This document shows, one piece after another, positions 37,676 through 47,021 of a stretch of DNA of 64,000 bases. Each line of letters begins with the position of its first letter. Within the stretch, counting starts at the first letter, position 1. Below the pieces are notes generated by a model, which worked only from the letters and a program-made list of their open reading frames with translations, was not told the origin of the DNA and did not search any database. The DNA is from Lysinibacillus boronitolerans JCM 21713 = 10a = NBRC 103108 (GTDB lineage: Bacteria > Bacillota > Bacilli > Bacillales_A > Planococcaceae). The stretch is from NCBI RefSeq assembly GCF_000772935.1, contig NZ_JPVR01000081.1, forward strand, positions 1-64,000, read 5' to 3'. Position numbers and translations under genes: made by a program.

Positions 37676-37734
37676 TCAATTATTAGCGATAATATATAGG
37701 AGATTAAGATCATAAGCAAATTCGAGGTTTCACA

Positions 37735-39927
37735 ATGAAAAAATGGACATATTGTATTTTTCTTACTTATTTAATACTTGGAATTTATGTATTAGGTATT
37801 ACCATCAAAACACCCTTTATTAGTCTCACTCTTAATACGACAAACGGTCAGCCTGTTATTATGGACAGCTATTACCTGCAATGGGCAGAGCAAAAAAATA
37901 TTGAAAAAGGAGATGTGATTGTGGCTATCGATGGGCAGCCAGCCATGGAGAATCGCTACGTTCAGCTACAAATGGTCGTTAGAAGTGCTAATTCATTAAC
38001 GATTCAAAAGGCCGATAAAAGCATCCATACCATTGCTGTCAAGCATCGAGATATGCCAGAAGAATTATATTTGCAAATTTTGTTCCCAATCTTTTATTTT
38101 CTCCTAGCTTTTGGTGTCGCACTTTATGTGTGTCGACGCAATCAAAATAATCTTTCAATGTTTTTATTGATCCTATTTTTATTAACCTGCTCGATGGCCT
38201 ATATCAGTACTGGCGCATCAGCAAGAGGAAATATGATCGGAATGTTTGTCATTGGCATTTGTATTATTTTATGTCTGGTTCTCTTTATTCACTTTTTACA
38301 ACACTTTTTCAAGTACCTACAAATTAAGTGGACCTACCCTCACAGCAAATGGCTGTACTTATTAATACTGTTCATCCCTGGCTGTTATGTAATGGAGGAA
38401 GTTGAGCCATCATTACGTGAGTTCACACCTATATTGAACCTAAGTTTATTTGCTGTCCTGGTAGTCTATGCAATTTATATTTTATTAACGAGTTATTTAC
38501 GCACAAAATTGGCGAAAATTCGTTTAATTGCGCTTGCCTTTATCGTGCCGTTTTTACCCTTTTTATTATTCTTCGTTACACCTGAAATATTAGGACATAA
38601 GCCGATATTACACGCTGAAATTGCCGCATTGTTTTTATTATTTATTCCGTTCTCTTTTCTGTTCATTCAGGTGAACGAACGATTATTCGATATTGAATAT
38701 CAATTATCACGATTACGCTATTATTCAACATTAGCCTTTTTTAGTGCGCTTCTATTAACAGCAGGAATTGCCCTGTTATTTATGGGGCAGCTATCCATCG
38801 TCCATGTCACAAGTATTTTTTTACTTGTCTTTATGGTGATCATTGCGAGCTTCTATATAAAAGAACGCATTGATTTTAAGTATCGGAAAATTATCTTCTC
38901 CTCTACTGGAAATTATGTACATAATTTATATGCAGCCGTTCAGCGCATGGGCAAAGCAAAAAACCAACAAGAATTATTGGATCGTTTTAAATATGAAATC
39001 ACCGAGAAGCTTGGAACAACTGCGTTTCATATCCGTACAATAACAGACGAATCTCCAAAGCATGTAAGCCACTATCCCCAATTATTGCTACATGATGCTG
39101 GAGAGGAAAAGATCATGTTAGAAATACGCCATGCGCTTCAAAAGGAAGAACTACTTTGGTTAGAATTGCTTGCTCTGTATGTGTCGATGTTTATCAATAA
39201 CTTACGGCAAATTGAGGATTTAGTACGTGAAATTCAGCATATAAAAAATACCAGTGATACACCGCTTCCTTGGCTCGATAAATTGCTATGGAACATTATT
39301 GAGAAAGAAAAGAGCATTTTAGCACAGGAATTACATGATACCATTTTGCAGGAGCAGCTTCATTTAGCCAGAGAGCTTGATGTTCTTGCAGGCTCTCCTA
39401 CTATTCAAAAGGAAACCGTGCTAGCTATACGCGAGCAGCTATTAAATGCAACGAAGGACTTACGAGAATATTGTGAGAACTTAAGTCCCCCACTATTGGA
39501 TACCTTTGGTTTACAAATGGCATTAAAAAAACTCATTCAAAAGGTAAAAATAAGGGCTGATTTTTTATTAAGCGCACAAATTGATCGTGTAGAATTTCAG
39601 GATGTCACCCTGCATCTCGTTGTCTATCGTCTCGTTCAGGAGCTGTTAAATAATGCAATCAAGCATGCCGAAGCAACTGAGGTTTCGCTTCAATTACAAG
39701 CAATCCCTCAAGGCTTTATCCTTCGATACGATGATAACGGCATAGGCTGCGATATTGACGATTTAATACAGTCCTCTGCATCAATGGGCATTAATGGCAT
39801 TCGTGAACGTGTCCGTGCTTTTAATGGTGACATTACCATTCAATCGAGCCTTAACGAGGGCATGCATATTTATATACAAATACAAGAGGACGGGGATTCA
39901 TATGATGAACATACTTATTATAGATGA
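37735..39927 (+). CDS. ComP-like membrane histidine kinase (NarL-type)
   Basis: A 730-residue sensor kinase. After a first membrane segment there is an extracellular PDZ-like domain (about residues 28-110, EKGDVIVAIDGQPA), then about seven membrane segments up to residue 380, as in ComP. The cytoplasmic part has a HisKA_3 domain with the phospho-acceptor His near residue 534 (AQELHDTILQEQLHL) and an ATPase domain (ELLNNAIKHAEA, GIGCDI, GINGIRERV). The ligand is unknown; no comQ or comX is adjacent. The start follows GAGGTTT. Confidence 0.9.
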   Translation: MKKWTYCIFLTYLILGIYVLGITIKTPFISLTLNTTNGQPVIMDSYYLQWAEQKNIEKGDVIVAIDGQPAMENRYVQLQMVVRSANSLTIQKADKSIHTIAVKHRDMPEELYLQILFPIFYFLLAFGVALYVCRRNQNNLSMFLLILFLLTCSMAYISTGASARGNMIGMFVIGICIILCLVLFIHFLQHFFKYLQIKWTYPHSKWLYLLILFIPGCYVMEEVEPSLREFTPILNLSLFAVLVVYAIYILLTSYLRTKLAKIRLIALAFIVPFLPFLLFFVTPEILGHKPILHAEIAALFLLFIPFSFLFIQVNERLFDIEYQLSRLRYYSTLAFFSALLLTAGIALLFMGQLSIVHVTSIFLLVFMVIIASFYIKERIDFKYRKIIFSSTGNYVHNLYAAVQRMGKAKNQQELLDRFKYEITEKLGTTAFHIRTITDESPKHVSHYPQLLLHDAGEEKIMLEIRHALQKEELLWLELLALYVSMFINNLRQIEDLVREIQHIKNTSDTPLPWLDKLLWNIIEKEKSILAQELHDTILQEQLHLARELDVLAGSPTIQKETVLAIREQLLNATKDLREYCENLSPPLLDTFGLQMALKKLIQKVKIRADFLLSAQIDRVEFQDVTLHLVVYRLVQELLNNAIKHAEATEVSLQLQAIPQGFILRYDDNGIGCDIDDLIQSSASMGINGIRERVRAFNGDITIQSSLNEGMHIYIQIQEDGDSYDEHTYYR

Positions 39928-40528
39928 CCATCCTGTCGTTTTAGATGGTACGAAAACATTGTTACAAGATTTAGCCAATGTTCACATCGAAACAGAGCAG
40001 GATAGCGCGGCCGTTTTATCAAGAATGGATACAGATACCTTTCAGTTATTTCTCATTGATATCAATATGAAGCCAATCAACGGCATTCAACTATCAGAGA
40101 TGATTAAGAAAAAACAACCAGATGCACTAATCATTCTTTATACAGGCTACGAACTTTCCGATTATTATGAGCTATTGATTGAGAAAAAAATTGACGGCCT
40201 ATTATCGAAGCTTGCGACAAAGGAGCAAGTGATCCAAACCATTCAAGCAGCCATAAGAGGTGAGATTTTACTTGCAGCCGATTTCTTAGACTTTGTTCAG
40301 CAACGCACTAATCTGCCGAATGTGCAACAGGAGGTTCTACTGAGCGACAAGGAACAGGAAATTCTACAGCTCGTTGCCCAAGGCTGTACAAATAAAGCGA
40401 TCGCCTCTGCAATAGGGGTCACCCAGCGTACGGTGGAGAACTATTTATCCAAGCTATTCGTCAAGCTGAATGTAGAATCGCGAGCAGAGGCTGTCATCGT
40501 TGCTAAGGAAAAAGCATGGATTAATTAA
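39902..40528 (+). CDS. NarL/ComA-like response regulator
   Basis: A 208-residue regulator: receiver domain with IIDDHPV and the phospho-acceptor Asp in FLIDINM (about residue 53), then a LuxR-type helix-turn-helix (EILQLVAQGCTNKAIASAIGVTQRTVENYLSKLFVKL). It overlaps the kinase gene, so the two are coupled. Two adjacent ATGs (39902, 39905) follow GGGG. Likely binds the four-box array upstream of the kinase gene. Confidence 0.92.
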   Translation: MMNILIIDDHPVVLDGTKTLLQDLANVHIETEQDSAAVLSRMDTDTFQLFLIDINMKPINGIQLSEMIKKKQPDALIILYTGYELSDYYELLIEKKIDGLLSKLATKEQVIQTIQAAIRGEILLAADFLDFVQQRTNLPNVQQEVLLSDKEQEILQLVAQGCTNKAIASAIGVTQRTVENYLSKLFVKLNVESRAEAVIVAKEKAWIN

Positions 40529-40667
40529 TGAGGAAATAGCGTTTCTTTACTATTAGATTACAAATGTAAATTTTTCCTTACTAAAAACGGAATTTACTGG
40601 ATATACAAACAATTCTGTACTATAATAAGGGTAATAATTACATTACTTCATTGCTATGATTAAAACG

Positions 40668-40706
40668 CGTATTCAAAAGTAATACGAGCTTTTGAATACG
40701 TTTTTT
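40668..40706 (+). terminator. Strong terminator in the region upstream of the cold-shock gene
   Basis: CGTATTCAAAAG and CTTTTGAATACG form a perfect 12-bp stem followed by TTTTTT. A candidate -10 (TATAAT at about 40621) lies some 45 bp upstream, so a transcript of about 75-80 nt would end here. Confidence 0.85.
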
Positions 40707-40756
40707 ATATGTGATAGAAGCAATTGATTGTTGAATTTTTTTGGGAGGGTGTTTAC

Positions 40757-40957
40757 ATGACACAAGGTACAGTAAAATGGTTTAACGCAGAAAAAGGTTT
40801 TGGCTTCATCGCAGTTGAAGGTGGCAATGATGTATTCGTACATTTCTCAGCTATCCAATCTGATGGCTTCAAAACTTTAGAAGAGGGCCAAAAAGTTGAA
40901 TTCGGCGTAGAAGAAGGCAGCCGCGGACCTCAAGCAACGAATGTAGTGAAACTATAA
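40757..40957 (+). CDS. Cold-shock protein (CspA family)
   Basis: A 66-residue single cold-shock domain that binds single-stranded nucleic acid and melts RNA structure. It has RNP1 ([10 protein letters not shown]) and RNP2 (DVFVHFSAI) at the usual positions. The start at 40757 follows GGGAGGGTG; the frame extends upstream without support. A terminated leader and a long untranslated region precede it, typical places for cold-dependent control. Confidence 0.97.
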   Translation: MTQGTVKWFNAEKGFGFIAVEGGNDVFVHFSAIQSDGFKTLEEGQKVEFGVEEGSRGPQATNVVKL

Positions 40958-40981
40958 TCTTCACTTAACATAGACGTGCAT

Positions 40982-41019
40982 AGAAAAAGAGACATCCATT
41001 TACGGATGTCTCTTTTTCC
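40982..41019 (+). terminator. Terminator of the cold-shock gene
   Basis: AAAAAGAGACATCC and GGATGTCTCTTTTT pair over 14 bp. Confidence 0.92.
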
Positions 41020-41060
41020 TGTTGCGTAGGTAGTCCCCCGTATTATCCATCACATTTTAA

Positions 41061-42359
41061 CTAATATAAATGAATTTGATAATACTTTTTAGGGCGTCCA
41101 CGCGTGGTAGACGTGTTGCTTGGTAATTCGTGTGCTAAATTTTTTTCATGGAGCTGCTTTAAAATGCGATTTGCAGAGCGTACAGTAATGCCGAGATGTG
41201 TGCTGAGCAGTTCCCCACTGACGATGGTTGTCGTTAGTTTTTCCAGCATCGCTTCAATTTTTTGTAATTGTAATAAGGGAATATCATATGTCGTACTTAA
41301 ATTTTTTAAGTGCTGTTGTTTTTCATCGTCAAACTGTAGCATCGTTCCATATAATAAAGGCCCGATTTCTCGTGTATTTTCAATAATGTATCCCTGTGTT
41401 TCCTTTGAAGAGCAGAGGGTTGCGGCTTTTTTAGCAAACTCCTGACTTTCAATTAGAGAGTCACCTATTCCCCACCCTATTCTGACAGGAAACGATAGCT
41501 TCTCATTTAAAAAATCAACTAGGTGACAATGTGAATAACGATTCGTTGTACTTAAAAATTGCTTATAGGTCGTGATAATTGCAATAAAGGATGCCTCACG
41601 ATGGACGATAAATGAGCTAGCATACAGTTGTTTAAAGTCTAATATAGTTTTATATAAGGCAATTTGCCGATATTCTAGGTCTTCTATATTCGATTTATCT
41701 ATCGGAATTAAAATATGCACTACCACTACTTTATTTTGGTTAAGCTGTTGAATTTGCAGTTGATTGAGAAAATGATCTAATGTTAATTGCATGGCATATT
41801 GAGACGGGTAAAAAGCGATAAACGGTATATTTTGATCAGCTAAGCGCTCACGTATTTCTGCAATGCGGGTAAAGCTTAAATCAACCTTGTTTTCGTTATG
41901 CAATTGTATGTGCCATTCAGCAGCTTTGTCGATAATATCACTACTTGCATACTCGCTCATCGTTTGGCTAAAAAGATAAGGTTTTTTTCCAATCGACCAT
42001 TCATGAATACCCAAATAGCCGTTTTCTTCATAGCAAAAGTCGATGGCAATGCGATTCATAGCCATCTTTTTCTCATAAAAAAGCTCTGTAACGGTACGGT
42101 AAAAATCCCGCTCTGAAATATCAAAATAATGCATGGGTACCGTTGCTTCTTGAAAATGCTTTTGCGCATAGAAATAGGGAATTTGCCCGCTAAAAAGCGC
42201 CCCATCTCCCCCTTCCAGATACTTTTCCAAAAGCTCATTTAAATGTTCAAAATCAGTATAAGCATAGTAATGAAATTCGCAAAAAGAGGGTTTAATTTTT
42301 TCAAGCTGCTGAACCCATGAAAGTGAGCGTTTTGCGGTAAAAACATTAATTTTATACAT
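41061..42359 (-). CDS. Predicted transcriptional regulator of the AbgT/amidohydrolase genes
   Basis: A 432-residue cytoplasmic protein: an N-terminal region of about 170 residues that may sense a ligand, a middle domain resembling a degenerate GGDEF fold (RIGWGIGDSLIESQEFAKKA, about 290-310), and a C-terminal winged helix (VSGELLSTHLGITVRSANRILKQLHEKNLA) followed by a basic RGRPKKY tail. No catalytic GGDEF motif, so a sensor or regulator rather than a cyclase. Divergent from abgT with a palindrome between them. Exact family not recognised. Confidence 0.75.
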   Translation of the reverse strand: MYKINVFTAKRSLSWVQQLEKIKPSFCEFHYYAYTDFEHLNELLEKYLEGGDGALFSGQIPYFYAQKHFQEATVPMHYFDISERDFYRTVTELFYEKKMAMNRIAIDFCYEENGYLGIHEWSIGKKPYLFSQTMSEYASSDIIDKAAEWHIQLHNENKVDLSFTRIAEIRERLADQNIPFIAFYPSQYAMQLTLDHFLNQLQIQQLNQNKVVVVHILIPIDKSNIEDLEYRQIALYKTILDFKQLYASSFIVHREASFIAIITTYKQFLSTTNRYSHCHLVDFLNEKLSFPVRIGWGIGDSLIESQEFAKKAATLCSSKETQGYIIENTREIGPLLYGTMLQFDDEKQQHLKNLSTTYDIPLLQLQKIEAMLEKLTTTIVSGELLSTHLGITVRSANRILKQLHEKNLAHELPSNTSTTRGRPKKYYQIHLY

Positions 42360-42439
42360 ACAGATAGCTCCTTAATAAAAAATAAATATTGAAAATAGTC
42401 AGAAAATATGGTTTCTTTGTATAAAGGACATAGATTTTC

Positions 42440-42461
42440 AATGTCTTAAAATAGAGACATT
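42440..42461. promoter_or_regulatory. Inverted repeat between the regulator gene and abgT
   Basis: AATGTCT-N8-AGACATT, a perfect 7+8+7 palindrome. TTGGAT at its right edge, with TAATAA about 16 nt further on, could be the abgT promoter. Probable operator for the divergent regulator. Confidence 0.68.
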
Positions 42462-42509
42462 GGATTTTTAAAGGTTAAGTCTAATAAAGTATAAAAGGAG
42501 ATGAAATTT

Positions 42510-44039
42510 ATGCAAGGGAATTCACAAACAATTAAGAAAAAATCTTGGATTGACAATATGTTAGATAAAATCGAGCGTGCAGGTAATAAGCTACCAGACC
42601 CTATCACGTTATTTATTATTCTAGCAGGTGTAGTACTAGTTTTATCATGGGTTTTATCCATGCTCGGTATTTCAGCAGTTCAACCTGGGACAGAAGATGT
42701 CATTCAGGTAAAAAATCTGCTAAGTCAAGAAGGGCTTATCTTAATTTTAACGCAGATGGTTTCAACATTTACAGGCTTCGCTCCATTAGGGCTAGTAATC
42801 GTGACAATGATTGGTATTGGTTTAGCTGAGCAAACAGGCTTAATTTCAGCTGTCATGAAGAAAATTGTGATGTCAGCTCCTACAAAATTAATTGTACCTT
42901 TTATCATTTTTACAGGTTTAGTTGGTAACTTAGCTGCTGATGCGGCATTTATCATTTTACCACCAATTGCAGCCATGATTTTTATGAGTATTGGTCGAAA
43001 TCCATTAGCAGGCTTAATTATTACATATGCAGCTGTAGCTGGAGGCTTCAGTGCGAACATATTAATTAGCTCTCTAGATGTATTATTATTAGGGATTACA
43101 GAATCAGCAGCACAAATAGCTGACCCCGCGTACACTGGTCGCGCAACGATGAACTATTATTTCTTAATTGCTTCGACGTTTTTATTAGTCATTATAGGTA
43201 CATGGGTTGCAAAGAAGTTTACAGAACCTCGCTTTGGTTCGTTTCATGGTGAAATTGAAAAGCTAGAGCCATTGACAGCTTTAGAGAAGAGAGGTTTAAA
43301 GTGGGCTGGAATCGTAACGCTTGTTTATATTCTTGTCATTGCTTTTACAGTCATACCGTCGAACGGTCTTTTACGTGATCCTGCCACAGGTGGCTTTTTA
43401 AACTCACCTTTCATGGCAGGCATTGTACCCATCATGCTATTCTTCTTCCTCTTACCTGGTCTTGCCTATGGTATTGCAGCCAAGGAGGTTAAAAACGATA
43501 AGGAAGTTGCAGAGAAAATTTTTAAATCCATTGCAGATATGGCGCCATTTATTGTATTAGCGTTTGCCGCTTCACAAATGATTGCCTTTTTCAACTGGAG
43601 CAATATTGGTTCTATTTTAGCCATTAAAGGTGCAGAGCTTTTACAAGCATTGAATTTTACAGGTTTACCAATGATGATAGGATTTGTTTTAATTTGTGCC
43701 TTTGTCAACCTATTAATCGCCAGTGCTTCTGCAAAATGGGCTTTACTTGCACCAATTTTCGTACCAATGTTCCTCTATTTAGGCTATTCCCCAGCGGTTA
43801 CACAAATGGCCTATCGTGTAGGTGATTCGATTACAAATCCAATTACCCCTATGTTACCGTATTTCGCGATTTTACTGTCGTTTGCAAAGCGCTATGATAA
43901 AAATATCGGTATTGGGACGCTTATCTCTTCTTTATTACCGTTCTCGGTGTTTTTCGCAATCGGTTGGATTATCCTCTTCGCCATTTGGTTCCTACTAGGT
44001 TTACCGCTTGGTCCTGGAGATTATATTTACTTAAAATAA
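42510..44039 (+). CDS. AbgT-family transporter
   Basis: A 509-residue inner-membrane transporter with about 11-13 membrane segments, of the AbgT family (p-aminobenzoyl-glutamate import; some members export sulfonamides). Family features visible are NKLPDPITLFI near the start, LVGNLAADAAFIILPP, and the late SASAKWALLAPIFVPM and GDSITNPITPMLPYF segments. The start at 42510 lies downstream of AAAGGAG; the ATG at 42501 touches that site. Coupled to the amidohydrolase 13 bp downstream. Confidence 0.92.
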   Translation: MQGNSQTIKKKSWIDNMLDKIERAGNKLPDPITLFIILAGVVLVLSWVLSMLGISAVQPGTEDVIQVKNLLSQEGLILILTQMVSTFTGFAPLGLVIVTMIGIGLAEQTGLISAVMKKIVMSAPTKLIVPFIIFTGLVGNLAADAAFIILPPIAAMIFMSIGRNPLAGLIITYAAVAGGFSANILISSLDVLLLGITESAAQIADPAYTGRATMNYYFLIASTFLLVIIGTWVAKKFTEPRFGSFHGEIEKLEPLTALEKRGLKWAGIVTLVYILVIAFTVIPSNGLLRDPATGGFLNSPFMAGIVPIMLFFFLLPGLAYGIAAKEVKNDKEVAEKIFKSIADMAPFIVLAFAASQMIAFFNWSNIGSILAIKGAELLQALNFTGLPMMIGFVLICAFVNLLIASASAKWALLAPIFVPMFLYLGYSPAVTQMAYRVGDSITNPITPMLPYFAILLSFAKRYDKNIGIGTLISSLLPFSVFFAIGWIILFAIWFLLGLPLGPGDYIYLK

Positions 44040-44052
44040 GGAGTGTTATTGA

Positions 44053-45243
44053 ATGACAACATTACAACAACAGTTAGCAGATTTATTAAAGCACTATGAA
44101 GAAGAGACGATACAGCTTCGTCGTCATTTCCATGAAAATCCTGAGCTTTCCTTTGAGGAAGTAGAAACGCCGAAGACAATTGCTGCCTTTCATCGCGCAT
44201 TAGGTCATGAGGTTCGTGAAGGTGTAGGTGGCAATGGAGTTGTGGCAAAGCTCGTTGGTGGGAAACCAGGTAAAACAGTAGCGTTACGTGCAGATTTTGA
44301 CGCTTTAGCCATTACAGAAGAAACCGGCTTACCTTTCCAGTCGAAAATTAAAGGGCGTATGCATGCTTGCGGCCATGATGGACACACAGCTTCCCTCTTA
44401 ATTTTAGCGAAGGCATTCAACCAAATGAAGGATGACCTAGAAGGAACAATTGTCTTTATCCATCAACATGCTGAGGAGCTTGCCCCAGGTGGAGCTATTT
44501 CGATGATTAGGGATGGCTGCTTAGAAGGTGTAGATGTGATTTTCGGTACACATTTATGGGCACCCACTGATCTTGGCAAAGTGCAAACAGCTAAAGGACC
44601 CTTAATGGCTGCAGCAGATGGTATCTATATTACAATCAAAGGTAAAGGTGGTCACGGTTCAAACCCAAGTGACACCAAGGATTCCATTGTCCTTGCAGCA
44701 CAATTTATTACGAACTTACAGCAGCTCGTCGCACGTCGCATCAACCCATTACGTCCAGCAGTAGTATCAATTGGGCATATTGAGGCATTAAATCCATTCA
44801 ACGTCATTGCTGATCAAGTGTACATGAAGGGTACGGTGCGCACTTTTCACGAGGAGGAGCGTAGTTTGTTAGAGCATGAAATCGAAGAGCTCTTAAAGGC
44901 AACTTGTTATTTGACAAAAGCAGACTATGAGTATGAGTACGTGCGAGGCTATCCACCTGTTGTGAACCATGAAGCAGAGACCGAGCATATAATGGCGTCC
45001 GCAGAGAAAATTGCAGATGTTGAGACTGTTGAAATAGTTGATCCGAATATGGGCGGCGAGGACTTTGCCTATTTCTTAGAGGAAATCCCCGGTGCGTTTT
45101 TCTTCACAGGGGCGAAAAACCCTGATTGGGAGGAAGTCTATCCACACCATCATCCGAAATTCGACATCGACGAGCGCTCATTACGAATCGCTGCCAACGT
45201 TTTAGGCCAAGCAACGCTAGACTATTTCGCAAAGAATAATTAA
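44053..45243 (+). CDS. M20-family amidohydrolase (AbgB/HipO-like)
   Basis: A 396-residue zinc amidohydrolase that cleaves N-acyl amino acids. Metal and catalytic motifs: MHACGHDGHTA (Cys, His), HQHAEE (catalytic Glu pair) and the C-terminal MGGEDFAYF; a dimerisation domain sits in the middle. Next to AbgT it probably splits p-aminobenzoyl-glutamate or another acyl amino acid after uptake. The start follows AAGGAGTG. Confidence 0.92.
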   Translation: MTTLQQQLADLLKHYEEETIQLRRHFHENPELSFEEVETPKTIAAFHRALGHEVREGVGGNGVVAKLVGGKPGKTVALRADFDALAITEETGLPFQSKIKGRMHACGHDGHTASLLILAKAFNQMKDDLEGTIVFIHQHAEELAPGGAISMIRDGCLEGVDVIFGTHLWAPTDLGKVQTAKGPLMAAADGIYITIKGKGGHGSNPSDTKDSIVLAAQFITNLQQLVARRINPLRPAVVSIGHIEALNPFNVIADQVYMKGTVRTFHEEERSLLEHEIEELLKATCYLTKADYEYEYVRGYPPVVNHEAETEHIMASAEKIADVETVEIVDPNMGGEDFAYFLEEIPGAFFFTGAKNPDWEEVYPHHHPKFDIDERSLRIAANVLGQATLDYFAKNN

Positions 45244-45247
45244 AAAA

Positions 45248-45288
45248 GAGCATTACGAAGTGCTAAATGCATTTCGTAATGCTTTTTT
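45248..45288 (+). terminator. Terminator after the amidohydrolase
   Basis: GCATTACGAAGTGC and GCATTTCGTAATGC pair (one mismatch), followed by TTTTTT. Confidence 0.9.
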
Positions 45289-45329
45289 CGGTTGATTAGT
45301 TAATAAGAAGAAAAGGCTAAGAGGTTCTC

Positions 45330-45480
45330 TCACTCGTTGGTGCGATTCATCAGTCACTTTTCACTTATTTTAGAGCGGCTTCCTTGCTGGATTGAGCACA
45401 TTCCTCTCACTTTGGAGCGGGTTCCTGACTAGTTTGAGCGCTCTCTCCTCACTTTAGAGCGGCTCCCTCACTCAGGATCA
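45330..45480 (+). repeat. 21-bp-pitch intergenic array (array 4)
   Basis: GAGC words stand at 45373, 45394, 45415, 45436 and 45457, exactly 21 bp apart; an earlier degenerate unit begins near 45342. Units read like GAGCGCTCTCTCCTCACTTT, close to the TATCC-TTCACTTTGAGC elements of array 1. It lies after the terminator of the amidohydrolase gene and before the convergent end of the cytochrome assembly gene. Confidence 0.93.
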
Positions 45481-45509
45481 TTTTGGAGTCACGAATCCCC
45501 CACCTTTAG

Positions 45510-46679
45510 CTAGGCATAGGAATGTAAGCCCGCAATAACTAGATTGACAAATACTTGGTTGAACACAATAATGCCGAAGCCGATAATGGCCAACCAGGCT
45601 GTTTTTTCTCCTTCCCAGCCTTTGGATAGTCGGAAATGGAGGAAGGCTGCGTAGAATAAAAAGGTAATTAATGCCCAAACCTCTTTCGGGTCCCAGCCCC
45701 AATAGCGACTCCAGGCAATTTGCGCCCAAATCATGGCGAATAGTAGGCCACCTAATGCAAATAATGGAAATCCAATAACAACAGCACGATAGGATATTTC
45801 ATCCATTAATTGTGGCTGTACACGGCTTGTCCATGGCTTTAACAAGGCACTGATTGATTTTCTTGTAATGAATCGAATGACACCATATAAAATAGTACCT
45901 ACGATAAATGCCCAGACAATCGAATTTAATTTCTTGGCATCTATTTTATTTGTGATTTCGACTACACCGATTGCGTCACCCTTCTCAGTGACTGCTCCTT
46001 TACTTACAATCAGGGGCATCATGGCGTAAGTGGCTTTTTCTTGCTGTCCCTGTGCATTATCGAATTGTACCTGCACCTCTTCTGTGGCAAGGCTGAAAAA
46101 AGTCGATACGCCAATAAAGCCAATGACAACCACCAAACAATACAACACAAACTCAAGCCCGTATGTACTGATAGATTTTTTTGAAACATCCAGCGTTCTT
46201 AATAAATATATTAAGCCTGTGGCAAAGGACACGGATAAAATGGCACTAGAAAAGGCCACTGTCATGACATGAATCGTTAACCAGTGACTTTGCAGTGATG
46301 GAACAAGCGGCGATACTTCCTTTGCGAAAACGCTTCCATAACCAAGGATAATTAAGGACACAGGAATAGTAAATAAGCCAACCACGATTTGCTTATATAA
46401 GAAATGTATAATTAAGTAACTTCCTGTAAGCATGATGCCAAAGAACGTCATAAACTCATACATATTACTGACAGGTGCATGGTCAACCGCCACCCATCTG
46501 ACAACAAAGTACACGAGCTGTAAAGCAAAGGCTATATAAGTGAAGAGTAATCCTAGCTTACCGAATATTTTCCTCTTCGATTTGACTGCTAGCCCTAATG
46601 GCACAATCGCAATCAGTAGTAGAATAAAGGCAATAAATAAGGCATTGCTACTAATGGATAATAAACTTTCTTGATTCAA
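45510..46679 (-). CDS. ccsB: Cytochrome c biogenesis protein CcsA/ResC-like (CcsB)
   Basis: A 389-residue multi-pass membrane protein of the system II cytochrome c assembly pathway, which exports and presents heme for attachment. The Trp-rich heme motif is present as WSRYWGWDPKEVWALITF, with flanking conserved His residues (DHAPVSNMYEFMTFFG and SHWLTIHV regions). It has about eight membrane segments and a large external loop at about residues 205-255. The usual partners resA and resB are not adjacent. Confidence 0.92.
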   Translation of the reverse strand: MNQESLLSISSNALFIAFILLLIAIVPLGLAVKSKRKIFGKLGLLFTYIAFALQLVYFVVRWVAVDHAPVSNMYEFMTFFGIMLTGSYLIIHFLYKQIVVGLFTIPVSLIILGYGSVFAKEVSPLVPSLQSHWLTIHVMTVAFSSAILSVSFATGLIYLLRTLDVSKKSISTYGLEFVLYCLVVVIGFIGVSTFFSLATEEVQVQFDNAQGQQEKATYAMMPLIVSKGAVTEKGDAIGVVEITNKIDAKKLNSIVWAFIVGTILYGVIRFITRKSISALLKPWTSRVQPQLMDEISYRAVVIGFPLFALGGLLFAMIWAQIAWSRYWGWDPKEVWALITFLFYAAFLHFRLSKGWEGEKTAWLAIIGFGIIVFNQVFVNLVIAGLHSYA

Positions 46680-47021
46680 TAGAATCCCTCCAACGTCTCT
46701 TTTTCGGAATAAGCTTCCAAATACTAAGAACGTTATAGCGGGTAAGAAGTGCCATGTTTTCCCTTTAAATATTTTTATTTATTCGAATTGTTACATTTTT
46801 ATGACATGGAAATGATGATGGGGATAAGGAAGTGCTAATCATGATGTAGAAGAATATAAAAAAACCATTAAGTGGAAAATTACTTTATCTAAAAATGGTA
46901 TGCCTCTATCTACATCTTACAAAAAATTGTAATAAAAGTCTATTTCTTTTTATCTCTACATGGGACAATAATGATGCGCACAAATGACATAACGTTATGT
47001 TTCATAAACTGGAGGCTTTTA
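46680..47021. other. Divergent intergenic region
   Basis: About 340 AT-rich bp between ccsB and the methyltransferase gene. It must hold both promoters, but I see no clear pair, repeat or RNA element. Confidence 0.5.

Noticed and set aside
46971-47021. Upstream extension of the methyltransferase at 47022
   Set aside because: The added 17 residues are not family-like, and CTGGAGG precedes the internal ATG at 47022.
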